The notes under the pieces are model-generated. The model was not told where the DNA came from. It worked only from the letters and a program-made list of their open reading frames with translations, and searched no databases. The translations under genes were made by a program, and so were the position numbers. A stretch of 64,000 bases of DNA from Kitasatospora xanthocidica (lineage in GTDB: Bacteria > Actinomycetota > Actinomycetes > Streptomycetales > Streptomycetaceae), in the NCBI RefSeq assembly GCF_014656195.1, contig NZ_BNBY01000005.1:390971-454970 (forward strand). Reading direction: 5' to 3'. Shown one piece after another: positions 35,566-48,143 of this stretch (the stretch's first letter is position 1; every line of letters starts with the position of its first letter).

Positions 35566-36702
35566 ATGACTGACTTCCCGGGTGCCCCGACCACACCGTC
35601 CACCGGCCGACTGCGCGTGCTCGCGGCGATGTCCGGCGGAGTCGACTCCGCCGTCGCCGCCGCCCGCGCCGTCGAAGCGGGCCACGAGGTGACCGGCGTC
35701 CACCTGGCGCTCTCCGCCAACCCGCAGTCCTTCCGCACCGGCGCCCGCGGCTGCTGCACCATCGAGGACTCCCGGGACGCCTGGCGGGCCGCCGACGTGA
35801 TCGGCATCCCGTTCTACGTCTGGGACCTGGCGGAGCGGTTCCGCGAGGACGTCATCGACGACTTCGTCGCCGAGTACGCCGCCGGGCGGACCCCGAACCC
35901 CTGCCTGCGCTGCAACGAGAAGATCAAGTTCGCCGCGCTGCTCGACAAGGCGATCGCCCTCGGCTTCGACGCCGTCTGCACCGGCCACTACGCCCGGATC
36001 GTCGACCTGCCGGACGGCGCGCGCGAACTGCACCGGGCCGTCGACGCGGCCAAGGACCAGTCGTACGTGCTGGGCGTGCTCGACGCCGACCAGCTCGCCC
36101 ACTCCCTCTTCCCGCTCGGCGACACCACCAAGGAAGCCATCCGCGAGGAGGCCGAGCGCCGGGGCCTGGCCGTGGCGAAGAAGCCCGACAGCCACGACAT
36201 CTGCTTCATCGCGGACGGCGACACCCAGGGCTTCCTCGCCAAGCACCTCGGCACCGCGACCGGCGACATCCTCGACGTCGACGGCACCAAGCTCGGCGAG
36301 CACGACGGTGCGTACGGCTTCACCATCGGCCAGCGCAAGGGCCTGCGGATCGGCCGCCCGGCCGCCGACGGCAAGCCGCGCTACGTGCTGGACATCTCCC
36401 CGGTCAACAACACCGTGACCGTCGGCCCGGTCGAGGGCCTCGACGTCACCGGGCTCACCGCCATCCGCCCCCGCTGGTGCGGCACCGAGCCCCTGGCCGA
36501 CGGCCGCTACACCGCCCAGCTCCGCGCCCACGGCGAGGAGGTCCCGGTGACCGCCTCGGTGGTCGACGGCGAGCTCCGGGTGCAGCTCGACACCCCGGTC
36601 CGCGGCATCGCCCCCGGTCAGGCCGTCGTGCTCTACGACGGCACCCGCGTCGTCGGCTCCGCGACCATCGCGACGACCGAGCGCCCGGCCGTCACGGTCT
36701 GA
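35566..36702 (+). CDS. mnmA: tRNA-specific 2-thiouridylase MnmA
   Basis: 378 aa. Adenylates and thiolates U34 of tRNA-Lys, Glu and Gln using sulfur from a desulfurase. PP-loop [10 protein letters not shown] (residues about 23-32), first catalytic Cys in [17 protein letters not shown]-dependent GHYARI, second catalytic Cys in [12 protein letters not shown], then the C-terminal beta barrel (GQRKGLRIG). It follows the cysteine desulfurase gene on the same strand, a frequent functional pairing. Confidence 0.96.
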   Translation: MTDFPGAPTTPSTGRLRVLAAMSGGVDSAVAAARAVEAGHEVTGVHLALSANPQSFRTGARGCCTIEDSRDAWRAADVIGIPFYVWDLAERFREDVIDDFVAEYAAGRTPNPCLRCNEKIKFAALLDKAIALGFDAVCTGHYARIVDLPDGARELHRAVDAAKDQSYVLGVLDADQLAHSLFPLGDTTKEAIREEAERRGLAVAKKPDSHDICFIADGDTQGFLAKHLGTATGDILDVDGTKLGEHDGAYGFTIGQRKGLRIGRPAADGKPRYVLDISPVNNTVTVGPVEGLDVTGLTAIRPRWCGTEPLADGRYTAQLRAHGEEVPVTASVVDGELRVQLDTPVRGIAPGQAVVLYDGTRVVGSATIATTERPAVTV

Positions 36703-36707
36703 CGGCT

Positions 36708-37301
36708 TCAGAGCGGCGGGTTGTCCTCGGCCGTGAACGGGGCGCCGTGGCCGGGGACGATGACGTCCGCCGCCGCCAGGACCCGGCGGCGGGAGGCGCG
36801 CAGGACCTCGCGGTCGGGGGCGACCGGGTCGTCGGCGGGGCCGTGCCGGTGCCACCACAGGTCGCCGGCGAAGGCGACGACGCCCGACTCCGTCCCGGCG
36901 AGCAGGGTGATGTCCTCGTGGCTGTGGCCGGGGGTGCGGATCAGCTTCAGCGAGGGGGTGAGTTCGTAGCCCTCGGCGTCGCGGTTGGTCCAGTGGTGGC
37001 CCTGGTACTCGACCTTGTGGTCGTGGACCCGGGCCTTGCCGAAGAGGCCGACGTTCATCGTGTTGTCGGGGTGGTGGTGGCTGAGGACGACGTCGGTGAT
37101 GTCGTCGGGGCCGAGGCCCAACTCGGCGAGCGGGCCGAGGATGTCGTCGTGGCCGGCGACCATGCCGGGGTCGAAGATCACATGGCGTCCGGCGTCCGCG
37201 ATGTAGGAGACGGTGGCGGCGACTCCGGGGCCGGTGGAGCCGACGTAGCCGGTGGTCAGGACCTGGTACTCGGCGCTGCGGCCGAGGGGTGCGTCGTTCA
37301 T
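36708..37301 (-). CDS. MBL-fold metallo-hydrolase
   Basis: About 197 aa. Metal-binding motif VLSHHHPDNTMN (the usual HxHxDH with Asn at the last position), a later His in RTPGHSHEDITLL, Asp in VAFAGDLWW and a C-terminal His in IVPGHGAPF. Resembles small MBLAC1-like hydrolases; the substrate is unknown. The Asn replacement may alter the second metal site. It diverges from a GlxA-type regulator with 81 bases between starts and converges on mnmA with only five bases between stops. Confidence 0.85.
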   Translation of the reverse strand: MNDAPLGRSAEYQVLTTGYVGSTGPGVAATVSYIADAGRHVIFDPGMVAGHDDILGPLAELGLGPDDITDVVLSHHHPDNTMNVGLFGKARVHDHKVEYQGHHWTNRDAEGYELTPSLKLIRTPGHSHEDITLLAGTESGVVAFAGDLWWHRHGPADDPVAPDREVLRASRRRVLAAADVIVPGHGAPFTAEDNPPL

Positions 37302-37382
37302 GGTTCGATCCTGTCGGCTGGACCGATCGCCGACGAGTGGCACGGATGCCACTGATCGCAGGAAATGTGCCACCATCCACGG

Positions 37383-38342
37383 ATGGCTCCCTTCACCACC
37401 GTCGCCGCCTACGTCCCGCCCGGCGTCGGCATGTTGGCCGTCGGCATCGTCGCCGAGGTGTTCGGCCCGCACGGGCAGGCCGCGCCGGGCTTCGACTTCG
37501 CCCTCTGCACGGACCGGACGGGCAGCGTCCCGACCGACCTCGGCATACCGATCGCGGTCGAGCACGGCCTGGACCGGCTGGCCGCCGCCGACCTGGTGCT
37601 CGCCCTGCCGGGGGCCGGGTTCCGTACGCCGCCCCCGCCCGCCGTGCTGGAGGCGCTGTCGGCCGCGCACGGGCGGGGCGCGCTGGTGGCGGCGCACTGC
37701 GTCGGCGCGTTCGCGCTGGCCGCCGCCGGACTGCTCGACGGCCGCCGGGCCACCACGCACTGGCGGTTCGCCGAGCTGCTGGCCCGGACGTACCCGGAGG
37801 TCGTGGTCGAGCCCGACGCGCTCTACCTGGACGAGGGGCGGATCACCACGGGCGCGGGCGCCGCCGCGGGCTTCGACCTCTGCCTGCACCTGATCAGGCG
37901 GGAGCACGGGACGGCCCTGGCCAACCACATCGCCCGGGACATGGTGCTGCCGTCCCACCGCGACGGCGGCCAGGCCCAGTACCTGGCCGCGCCCGTCCCC
38001 GAGGACGGCGAGGACGAGCGGCTGGCCGAGGTGCTGGCCTGGGCCCGCGGGCACCTCCACGAGCCGCTGCCGGTCGCGGAGTTGGCCCGGCGGGCGATGA
38101 TGAGCAAGCGCTCCTTCGCCCGCCGCTTCGCCGCGGCCACCGGCACCACCCCGCACGCCTGGCTGCGGGAGCTGCGGCTGAGCGGCGCCGAGGAGCTCCT
38201 GGAGACGACGGACCTGCCGGTCGAGGAGGTCGCCCGCCGGGTCGGCTACGGCAGCGCGGCCGTCCTGCGCGAACAGTTCGTCCGCCGCCGCGGAGTCCCA
38301 CCCCGCTCCTACCGCCGGGCATTCACCCGGGTTGCGTCATAG
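37383..38342 (+). CDS. GlxA-family AraC-type regulator with DJ-1/PfpI domain
   Basis: About 319 aa. The N-terminal DJ-1/PfpI-like domain (about 1-180) has Cys in LVAAHCVGAFALAAAGLLDG and GAGAAAGFDLCLHL; the C-terminal AraC DNA-binding domain (about 215-315) has two helix-turn-helix motifs (LARRAMMSKRSFARRFAAATG and VEEVARRVGYGSAAVLREQF). Divergent from the MBL hydrolase, which it may regulate. ATG 37383 is chosen; a GTG at 37365 is in frame. Confidence 0.92.
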   Translation: MAPFTTVAAYVPPGVGMLAVGIVAEVFGPHGQAAPGFDFALCTDRTGSVPTDLGIPIAVEHGLDRLAAADLVLALPGAGFRTPPPPAVLEALSAAHGRGALVAAHCVGAFALAAAGLLDGRRATTHWRFAELLARTYPEVVVEPDALYLDEGRITTGAGAAAGFDLCLHLIRREHGTALANHIARDMVLPSHRDGGQAQYLAAPVPEDGEDERLAEVLAWARGHLHEPLPVAELARRAMMSKRSFARRFAAATGTTPHAWLRELRLSGAEELLETTDLPVEEVARRVGYGSAAVLREQFVRRRGVPPRSYRRAFTRVAS

Positions 38343-38388
38343 TGGACGGAAGAGCGATGCCCGAGGCACACCCTCCGGAGAGGACGGC

Positions 38389-38946
38389 ATGACCTTCTAC
38401 GAGCAGCACCGCGACTTCATCGAGGAACTGGAGCGGATCGCCCCGGAAGGCGTCCGGATCGAATGGTCCGGAGACACGCTGATCATGCAGGCGTCGCCGT
38501 CCAACATCCATCAGCTCAACGTGGCCCAGGTGCGCCGGCAGTTCGAGCGGCACGCCCCCGACGGCTACCTCCCCAGCGAGCGGAGCGAGATCGTCAGCCC
38601 GGACGTCTCCAAGGGCCGCGAGCCGGACCTGACGTACCTGCCGGTGGAGGTGCTCTCGGCGGCGGGGAACAAGGCTCCCGCCGCGGAAGCCCTGATCGCC
38701 GTGGAGATCGTCTCGCCGTCCAATCCGGGCAACGACTGGATGGACAAGCTGCACGACTACGCCGTGATGCGCATTCCGCTCTATCTGATCGTGGACCCGC
38801 GCCAGCAGACGGTGACGCTGTTCTCCGAGCCGGACCACGACCGGTACCACGTCCGCAGCGACCGGAAGTTCGGCGACGCGATCGGCATCCCGGAGCCCTT
38901 CGGCTTCACGCTGAGCCTGTCGAAGCTCCTTCCGTACAAGGACTGA
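38389..38946 (+). CDS. Uma2-family (DUF820) restriction endonuclease-like protein
   Basis: About 185 aa with the PD-(D/E)xK fold pattern of Uma2 proteins: EPDLTYLP supplies the acidic residue, AVEIVSPSNPGNDWMDKLHDYA the ExV core and conserved Lys, and IPLYLIVDPRQQTVTLF completes the sheet. These are expanded in streptomycetes and cyanobacteria; biological role unknown. The ATG follows GGAGAGG. No methylase or partner gene is adjacent. Confidence 0.9.
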   Translation: MTFYEQHRDFIEELERIAPEGVRIEWSGDTLIMQASPSNIHQLNVAQVRRQFERHAPDGYLPSERSEIVSPDVSKGREPDLTYLPVEVLSAAGNKAPAAEALIAVEIVSPSNPGNDWMDKLHDYAVMRIPLYLIVDPRQQTVTLFSEPDHDRYHVRSDRKFGDAIGIPEPFGFTLSLSKLLPYKD

Positions 38947-39025
38947 TCCCCGGTGGCCGGGCAGCGGTGGCCGGGGGTAATGCCGGTGGGCTCGTCCGGG
39001 GCGGCGTGATAGACCAGGGGGCACT

Positions 39026-39550
39026 ATGAACATCACTGTCTTCTGCTCCGCGTACTCGCTCGACGACCGCTACTCCGCCCCCGCCGCGGAGTTCGCCCGG
39101 CTCCTCGGGGAGGGCGGGCACACCCTGGTCTGGGGCGGGTCGAACGCCGGGCTGATGGGGCTGCTGGCCGACGAGGTGAAGGCGGCCGGCGGCCGGCTGG
39201 TCGGCGTGATGGTCGAGATGCTGAAGCACAAGGGCTACGTCGGCGCGGACGAGCTGGTGATGACCGCCGACCTGGCCGAGCGGAAGGCGGAGCTGGCGGC
39301 CCGCGCGGACGCGATCGTCGTGCTGGTGGGCGGGCTGGGCACGCTGGACGAGGTCACCGAGGTGCTGGAGCTCAAGAAGCACGGGATGTTCGAGAAGCCG
39401 GTGGTCCTCCTGGACACCGAGGGCTTCTACTCGGGCCTGCGGACCCAGCTGGAGCGGATGGACGCCGAGGGCTTCCTGCCGCGGCCGCTGACCGAGCTGG
39501 TCACCTTCGCCGACACGCCCGCCGAGGTGTTCGCGCAGCTCAAGGCCTGA
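39026..39550 (+). CDS. LOG-family Rossmann-fold protein (TIGR00730 type)
   Basis: 174 aa. Nucleotide-binding fold with VWGGSNAGLMGLLADEV, RKAELAARADAIVVLVGGLGTLDEVTEVL (the PGGxGTxxE motif, with Val in place of the first Pro). Family members include cytokinin-releasing phosphoribohydrolases (LOG) and nucleotide 5'-monophosphate nucleosidases. The exact substrate cannot be inferred. Confidence 0.85.
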   Translation: MNITVFCSAYSLDDRYSAPAAEFARLLGEGGHTLVWGGSNAGLMGLLADEVKAAGGRLVGVMVEMLKHKGYVGADELVMTADLAERKAELAARADAIVVLVGGLGTLDEVTEVLELKKHGMFEKPVVLLDTEGFYSGLRTQLERMDAEGFLPRPLTELVTFADTPAEVFAQLKA

Positions 39551-39563
39551 GAGGATCGGACCC

Positions 39564-40253
39564 ATGGCTGCACATCTGATCACCGGCGCCGGCTCCGGCA
39601 TCGGCGCCGTCCTGGCCGGGAAGCTCGCCGAGCGCGGGGACGACCTCTGGCTGCTGGCCCGTGACGCCCGTCGCGCCGCCGAGCTGCGGGAACGTTTCCC
39701 CGGTGCCCGCACCCTCGTCGGCGACCTGGGCGACCCGGCGAAGCTGTCCTGGGCCTTCGGCCACCAGGCGCTGCCCGGCGAGCTGGACTCGCTGCTGCAC
39801 GTGGCGGGGGTGGTCGAGCTGGGTACGGTCGGGGACCTGCCGGTGAAGGCCTGGCAGGAGACGCTGAACGTCAACCTGGTCGCCCCCGCGGAGCTGACCC
39901 GGCTGCTGCTGCCCTCGCTCCGCCTGGCCAAGGGCCACGTGGTCTTCGTCAACTCCGGCGCCGGCCTGAACGCCCACGCCGAGTGGTCGGCGTACGCGGC
40001 GAGCAAGCACGGCCTGAAGGCGCTGGCCGACTCGCTGCGCCAGGAGGAGCACGCCGGCGGCGTCCGGGTCACCTCGGTCTACCCGGGCCGCACCGCGACC
40101 GCGATGCAGGTGAAGGTGCACCAGCAGGAGGGCAAGGAGTACGACGCCGGCCGCTGGATCGAGCCGGAGTCCGTCGCCAAGGCGGTGCTGGCCGCCCTGG
40201 ACGCCTCCCGGGACGCGGAGATCACCGAGATCACCGTCCGTCCGGGCCGCTGA
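39564..40253 (+). CDS. Short-chain dehydrogenase/reductase (SDR)
   Basis: 229 aa classical SDR. Cofactor motif ITGAGSGIGAVLAGKL, VAGVVELGTVGDLP, Ser in VFVNSGAGLNAH, catalytic YAASKHGLKAL, and PGRTATAM. Substrate unknown. It starts 14 bases after the LOG-family gene, probably one transcript. Confidence 0.93.
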   Translation: MAAHLITGAGSGIGAVLAGKLAERGDDLWLLARDARRAAELRERFPGARTLVGDLGDPAKLSWAFGHQALPGELDSLLHVAGVVELGTVGDLPVKAWQETLNVNLVAPAELTRLLLPSLRLAKGHVVFVNSGAGLNAHAEWSAYAASKHGLKALADSLRQEEHAGGVRVTSVYPGRTATAMQVKVHQQEGKEYDAGRWIEPESVAKAVLAALDASRDAEITEITVRPGR

Positions 40254-40303
40254 CCCGAGCTGCCTGACCCGGGCCGCTGGAACCGGTCACCGGCGCCGCG
40301 CAC

Positions 40304-40309
40304 TAGGCT
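40304..40309 (+). promoter_or_regulatory. -10 box giving a leaderless MetE-like mRNA
   Basis: TAGGCT ends seven bases before the GTG at 40317, so transcription should begin at the start codon itself. Confidence 0.5.
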
Positions 40310-40316
40310 CGGGCGG

Positions 40317-43635
<3,319 letters not shown>

Positions 43636-43957
43636 TCCGGGGCCGCCCCGAGCGGCGGGTGGCCGGAACCGGGTTGTTATCGTCCTGATGCAGCGTCACC
43701 GGGTGCCGTACGGTGAAAGCGGGCATTGTGTCACTGTGCGACACCCGGGCGCGGTGGCGCGTTTCCGGTTGTCCGAAAGTCTGCCCACCGGGTCGACCCC
43801 GGCATACCCTGGAGCGCAACAGAGTGTCAGCAGGGGTGGGGGCACCGGCTGAGCCGGTGCTCCTCGGGGTCGCTCCATGCCCGGCAGCTGTCGGTACCGG
43901 CACGGTGCCTCACCGTAAGGCGGCCTGACGGGGCGGGCCCGACGGAGGACAGGGCTT
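43636..43957 (+). other. Intergenic region ligA to GGDEF-EAL gene
   Basis: No gene seen. It contains GTGTC-N7-GACAC (43728-43744), an inverted repeat that could be an operator, and a hairpin GCACCGGC-TGA-GCCGGTGC (43842-43860). The ribosome site GGAGGA precedes the ATG at 43958. Confidence 0.5.
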
Positions 43958-45763
43958 ATGGATCGTACGACCGGCGGTGCGCCCACACGCCCGCCGCAGG
44001 GGGTGGCGGGTGCGGTCCTGCTGCTCGGCGTGCTGCTGGCCGGAGCCGCGCCGCTCATCCCGCTGGCCGTCCTGGTCTACCGGTACGAACCCGAGCTGCT
44101 GCCGCTGTTCGCGGTGCCCCTGGCCGTGCTGGTGGCGGCCTGGCGGATCGCCCGGGACCGCGCCCGCGACCAGCTGACCGACCCGCTGACGGACCTGCCC
44201 AACCGTCAGGCCCTGCTGCTGGCCGCCCAGGAGGCGATCGCCGAGTGCGACCAGGGCTACAGCGTCGGTCTCATCCTGCTTGACCTCGATCGATTCCGAT
44301 CACTCAACGACACACTAGGTCATACGGCTGGTGACCGGCTGCTGGTTCACATCGCCCGCCGGCTGCACCGCGCGCTGCGCTCCGGCGGCCCGGCCGGCAG
44401 CCCCACCCGGGAGTCCATCGACGACGTCTTCGCCGGGCTGCCCCGGCACTACCGGCGCGGCCGCCCGATGGTGGCCCGGATGGGCGGCGACGAGTTCGCC
44501 GTCCTGCTGCCCGGCATCAACTGCCCGGACAGCCTGGAACGGGTCGCCAAGGCGCTGATCACCGAACTCGCCGCCCCGATCCGGCTGGACGGGCTGCTGC
44601 TCGTCCTGGAGGCCACCGGCGGCGTCTGCGTCTACCCGCAGCACGCCCAGGACGCCGAGTCCCTGCTGCGCCGGGCCGACGTCGCGATGGGCCACGCCCA
44701 GCGCGGCTGCCACGGCGTCGCCCAGTACGACGAGACCCAGGACGCCGACACCCCGTACCGGATCGGGCTGCTCGGCGACCTGCGGCGGGCCCTGGAGACC
44801 GGCGAGGTGCAGCTGCACTACCAGCCGAAGGTGGCCTTCGACGGCCGGGTGGTCGGCCTGGAGGCGCTGCTGCGCTGGGACCGCCCCGGCCAGGGCCGGG
44901 TCTCCCCGGACGAGTTCGTCGGGCTCGCCGAGTCCAGCGGGCTGATGCCCCGGCTCACCGACTACGTGCTGGAGGCGGCGGTCGGCCAGCTCGCGTACTG
45001 GCGCGACCAGGGCCTCCAGGTGCAGGTCGCGGTCAACGTCTCGCCGCGGGACGTGCTCAACCCCGGCTTCGCCCAGCGCGTCGCCGGCCATCTCGTGCGC
45101 CACCAGGTGCCGGCCCACGCGCTCCAGCTGGAGATCACCGAGCGGCTGCTGCTGGACGACTCCCGGCGGGCCGCCGACACCCTCGCGGAGCTGCGCGGCT
45201 ACGGCGTCGGGATGTCCCTGGACGACTTCGGCACCGGACACTCCTCGCTGGTGCGGCTGCGCAGCCTGCCGGTCGGCGAGCTGAAGATCGACCGCTCCTT
45301 CGTCTCCCGGATGGTCGCCGACGACCACGACGCGGCGGTGGTCCGCTGCTCGGTGGAGCTCGCCCACTCGCTGGGCCTGACCGTGGTCGCCGAGGGCGTC
45401 GAGGACGACGAGACCTGGGAGCGGCTGCACTGCATGGGCGTGGACGCCGTCCAGGGCTGGCTGGTGTCGGCGGCGCTGCCGGCCGAGCAGGCCACCGCCT
45501 GGTTGCGGGTGCACCGCACCGGCGCCCCGCCGGTGGAGCGGCTGGGCGCGCCGCCCCGGTGGCGGGCCGGCCTCCAGCCGGTCCAGGGGGGCAAGCCGGT
45601 GGTCCAGCCGGCCGGCCCGCCGGTGCTGCCGCCGACGCTCCCGCCCGTCCTGCCGCCGGTCCTGCCCCCCGTGCTGCCGCCCGTGGTCCAGGCGGTGCAG
45701 GCCGCGCAGCTGGAGATCAAGGCGCCGGGGCCGCAGAGTTGGGCCCCCTCCCGCCCGCAGTGA
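43958..45763 (+). CDS. rmdB: Membrane GGDEF-EAL protein (RmdB-like c-di-GMP enzyme)
   Basis: 601 aa. Two N-terminal transmembrane helices (about 15-60), GGDEF domain (about 75-250; intact MGGDEFAVLLPG) and EAL domain (about 265-510). All usual EAL catalytic signatures are present: LEALLRWD, VNVSPRD, LEITERLL, LDDFGTGHSSL, LKIDRSFV, VAEGVED. So it can in principle both make and degrade c-di-GMP. The C-terminus is a proline-rich repeat (LPPVLPP units). Position next to ligA matches my recollection of RmdB (SCO5495) in S. coelicolor, a phosphodiesterase affecting development; the symbol rests on that. Confidence 0.88.
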   Translation: MDRTTGGAPTRPPQGVAGAVLLLGVLLAGAAPLIPLAVLVYRYEPELLPLFAVPLAVLVAAWRIARDRARDQLTDPLTDLPNRQALLLAAQEAIAECDQGYSVGLILLDLDRFRSLNDTLGHTAGDRLLVHIARRLHRALRSGGPAGSPTRESIDDVFAGLPRHYRRGRPMVARMGGDEFAVLLPGINCPDSLERVAKALITELAAPIRLDGLLLVLEATGGVCVYPQHAQDAESLLRRADVAMGHAQRGCHGVAQYDETQDADTPYRIGLLGDLRRALETGEVQLHYQPKVAFDGRVVGLEALLRWDRPGQGRVSPDEFVGLAESSGLMPRLTDYVLEAAVGQLAYWRDQGLQVQVAVNVSPRDVLNPGFAQRVAGHLVRHQVPAHALQLEITERLLLDDSRRAADTLAELRGYGVGMSLDDFGTGHSSLVRLRSLPVGELKIDRSFVSRMVADDHDAAVVRCSVELAHSLGLTVVAEGVEDDETWERLHCMGVDAVQGWLVSAALPAEQATAWLRVHRTGAPPVERLGAPPRWRAGLQPVQGGKPVVQPAGPPVLPPTLPPVLPPVLPPVLPPVVQAVQAAQLEIKAPGPQSWAPSRPQ

Positions 45764-45767
45764 GGCA

Positions 45768-45788
45768 CCCGGCGGCGGGGCCGCCGGG
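45768..45788 (+). terminator. Terminator after GGDEF-EAL gene
   Basis: CCCGGCGGC, loop GGG, GCCGCCGGG, immediately past the stop at 45763. Confidence 0.6.
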
Positions 45789-45888
45789 AACACCCGGGGG
45801 CATCCGGGGGACACCGGGACGGACACCCCGCTCCGGCAGTGACGGGCACCTCGGCTCACTCGTTGGCCGGTGGCCGGGCCGGGCCCCA

Positions 45889-45894
45889 TAGGAT
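45889..45894 (+). promoter_or_regulatory. -10-like box of the gat operon
   Basis: TAGGAT fits TANNNT about 115 bases upstream of gatC. A TTGGCC at 45863 is rather far (20 bases) for its -35. Confidence 0.35.
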
Positions 45895-46007
45895 GGGGTC
45901 CAAAGACCATGAGGACGGAGCGCCGAACCAGGCTGCTCCTGCCCGGGCCCGGCACCGCTCGCAAGGCACCGCCGGGTCTCACCAGAACTCACCCTGAGGA
46001 TCGCTGC

Positions 46008-46304
46008 ATGCCTGGCATCACGCGCGAGGAGGTCGCCCACCTCGCCCGGCTGTCGCGTCTTGAGCTGAAGCCCGAAGAGCTGGACCACTTCGCCGAGCAG
46101 CTCGACGTGATCATCGGCGCGGTCGCCCGCGTTTCCGAGGTCGCCGGACAGGACGTCCCGCCGACCTCCCACCCGCTGCCGCTGACCAACGTCATGCGCG
46201 CGGACGAGGTGCGGCCCTCGCTCACCCCGGAGCAGGCGCTGTCCGGCGCCCCCGCCGCCGAGGAGCAGCGTTTCCGTGTGCCGCAGATCCTCGGGGAGGA
46301 CTGA
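46008..46304 (+). CDS. gatC: Asp/Glu-tRNA(Asn/Gln) amidotransferase subunit C
   Basis: 98 aa, standard length. [33 protein letters not shown] and [17 protein letters not shown] are GatC signatures. It wraps around GatA in the GatCAB complex, which converts misacylated Glu-tRNA(Gln) and/or Asp-tRNA(Asn). The ATG follows GAGGA. Five bases separate it from gatA. Confidence 0.96.
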   Translation: MPGITREEVAHLARLSRLELKPEELDHFAEQLDVIIGAVARVSEVAGQDVPPTSHPLPLTNVMRADEVRPSLTPEQALSGAPAAEEQRFRVPQILGED

Positions 46305-46309
46305 CCGAG

Positions 46310-47803
46310 ATGACCGAGCTGATCAAGTACACCGCCGCGGAGACCGCGGGCGCCATCGCCAAGGGTGAGGTGTCGGCCGTCGAGGTCGCACAGGCGCACC
46401 TGGACCGCATCGACGCCGTCGACAAGAAGGTCAACGCCTTCCTGCACGTCGACACCGACGGCGCGCTGGCCGCGGCCAGGGCCGTCGACGAGAAGCGCGC
46501 CAAGGGCGAGGAGCTGGGCCCGCTGGCCGGCGTCCCGCTCGCGCTGAAGGACGTCTTCACCACCAAGGGCGTCCCGACCACCTGCGGCTCCAAGATGCTC
46601 GAGGGCTGGATCCCGCCCTACGACGCCACGCTGACGACCCGTCTCAAGGACGCCGGCGTCGTCATCCTGGGCAAGACCAACATGGACGAGTTCGCGATGG
46701 GCTCCTCCACCGAGAACTCCGCCTACGGCCCGACCGGCAACCCGTGGGACCTCACCCGCATCCCCGGCGGCTCCGGCGGCGGTTCGGCCGCCGCGCTGGC
46801 CGCCTTCGAGGCCCCGCTGGCGATCGGCACCGACACCGGCGGCTCGATCCGCCAGCCGGGCGCCGTCACCGGCACCGTCGGCGTCAAGCCGACCTACGGC
46901 TCGGTGTCCCGCTACGGCCTGGTCGCCTTCTCCAGCAGCCTGGACCAGGGCGGCCCGTGCGCCCGCACCGTGCTGGACGCGGCGCTGCTGCACGAGGCCA
47001 TCGCCGGGCACGACCCGCTGGACTCCACCTCGATCGACGCGCCGGTCCCGGCCGTGGTCGAGGCCGCGCGGATGCGCGACGTCCGCGGCATGCGGATCGG
47101 CGTGGTCAAGGAGTTCGCCGGCGAGGGCTACCAGGCCGGCGTGATGCAGCGCTTCGACGAGTCGGTGGAGCTGCTGCGCGAGCTGGGCGCCGAGGTCGTC
47201 GAGGTCTCCTGCCCGTCGTTCACCCTGGCGCTGCCGGCGTACTACCTGATCGCGCCCAGCGAGTGCTCCTCCAACCTGGCCCGCTTCGACGCGATGCGCT
47301 ACGGCCTGCGGGTCGGCGACGACGGCACCCGCTCGGCCGAGGAGGTCACCGCGCTGACCCGCGAGGCCGGCTTCGGCGACGAGGTCAAGCGCCGCATCAT
47401 CCTGGGCACCTACGCCCTGTCCTCGGGCTACTACGACGCCTACTACGGCTCGGCCCAGAAGGTCCGCACGCTCATCTCGCGGGACTTCGACACCGCCTTC
47501 GCCGGCGTGGACGTGCTGGTCTCGCCGACCACGCCGACCACCGCCTTCCCGATCGGCGAGCGCGCCGACGACCCGATGGCGATGTACCTGGCCGACCTGT
47601 GCACGATCCCGTCGAACCTGGCGGGCAACGCGGCCATGTCGCTGCCGGTCGGCCTCGCTCCGGAGGACAATCTCCCGGTCGGCCTGCAGATCATCGCGCC
47701 CGCGATGGCGGACGACCGCCTGTACCGCGTGGGCGGCGCCGTCGAGGCCGCACTCAACGACAAGTGGGGGCACACCCTGCTGGAGGAGGCACCGGCACTG
47801 TGA
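46310..47803 (+). CDS. gatA: Asp/Glu-tRNA(Asn/Gln) amidotransferase subunit A
   Basis: 497 aa amidase-signature protein. Catalytic Lys in [14 protein letters not shown], the Gly/Ser stretch [32 protein letters not shown] with cis-Ser and nucleophile Ser, and [19 protein letters not shown]. Releases ammonia from glutamine for GatB. Its stop overlaps the start of a small membrane-associated gene (GTGA). Confidence 0.97.
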   Translation: MTELIKYTAAETAGAIAKGEVSAVEVAQAHLDRIDAVDKKVNAFLHVDTDGALAAARAVDEKRAKGEELGPLAGVPLALKDVFTTKGVPTTCGSKMLEGWIPPYDATLTTRLKDAGVVILGKTNMDEFAMGSSTENSAYGPTGNPWDLTRIPGGSGGGSAAALAAFEAPLAIGTDTGGSIRQPGAVTGTVGVKPTYGSVSRYGLVAFSSSLDQGGPCARTVLDAALLHEAIAGHDPLDSTSIDAPVPAVVEAARMRDVRGMRIGVVKEFAGEGYQAGVMQRFDESVELLRELGAEVVEVSCPSFTLALPAYYLIAPSECSSNLARFDAMRYGLRVGDDGTRSAEEVTALTREAGFGDEVKRRIILGTYALSSGYYDAYYGSAQKVRTLISRDFDTAFAGVDVLVSPTTPTTAFPIGERADDPMAMYLADLCTIPSNLAGNAAMSLPVGLAPEDNLPVGLQIIAPAMADDRLYRVGGAVEAALNDKWGHTLLEEAPAL

Positions 47804-48060
47804 GCAAGATCGAGAAGGCGAAGTCCCAGTCCGCTTCGCTGAAGGGCTTCAAGCACTCCAAGCCCGGTCTGTGGCTGTCCATCGGCACCAGCGCCTTCGG
47901 CGCGATCTCCGTGGTCAAGGACGTCCGCAAGGCCCGCGAGGAGAGCGACACCCTCAAGCTGGTCAACGCCCTGGTCGGCGCGGCCGCGCTGGTCACCGGC
48001 ACCGCCCTGCTGGTGCGCGAGCTGCGCCGGCTGGGCTCCGACGACGTGCTGCTGGGCTGA
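47800..48060 (+). CDS. Small conserved-type protein between gatA and gatB
   Basis: 86 aa, GTG start overlapping the gatA stop. Basic N-terminus ([22 protein letters not shown]), a hydrophobic segment ([16 protein letters not shown]), a charged linker, then a second hydrophobic stretch ([19 protein letters not shown]) ending in [14 protein letters not shown]: likely a two-helix membrane protein. Function unknown; the coupling to gatA suggests co-expression with tRNA amidation rather than a known role in it. Confidence 0.78.
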   Translation: MSKIEKAKSQSASLKGFKHSKPGLWLSIGTSAFGAISVVKDVRKAREESDTLKLVNALVGAAALVTGTALLVRELRRLGSDDVLLG

Positions 48061-48143
48061 GCCGAGCCGAGTGCCCAGGCCCGGCCCCGCGTGAGCGGCG
48101 GCCGGGCCCGTACCTCCCGAGTCTTTAGTTGAGAAGGGACGCT

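Noticed and set aside
45590..45720. Proline-rich repeat after the GGDEF-EAL domains as a separate gene or frameshift
   Set aside because: It is in frame with the EAL domain and ends at a normal stop followed by a hairpin, so it is treated as a tail.
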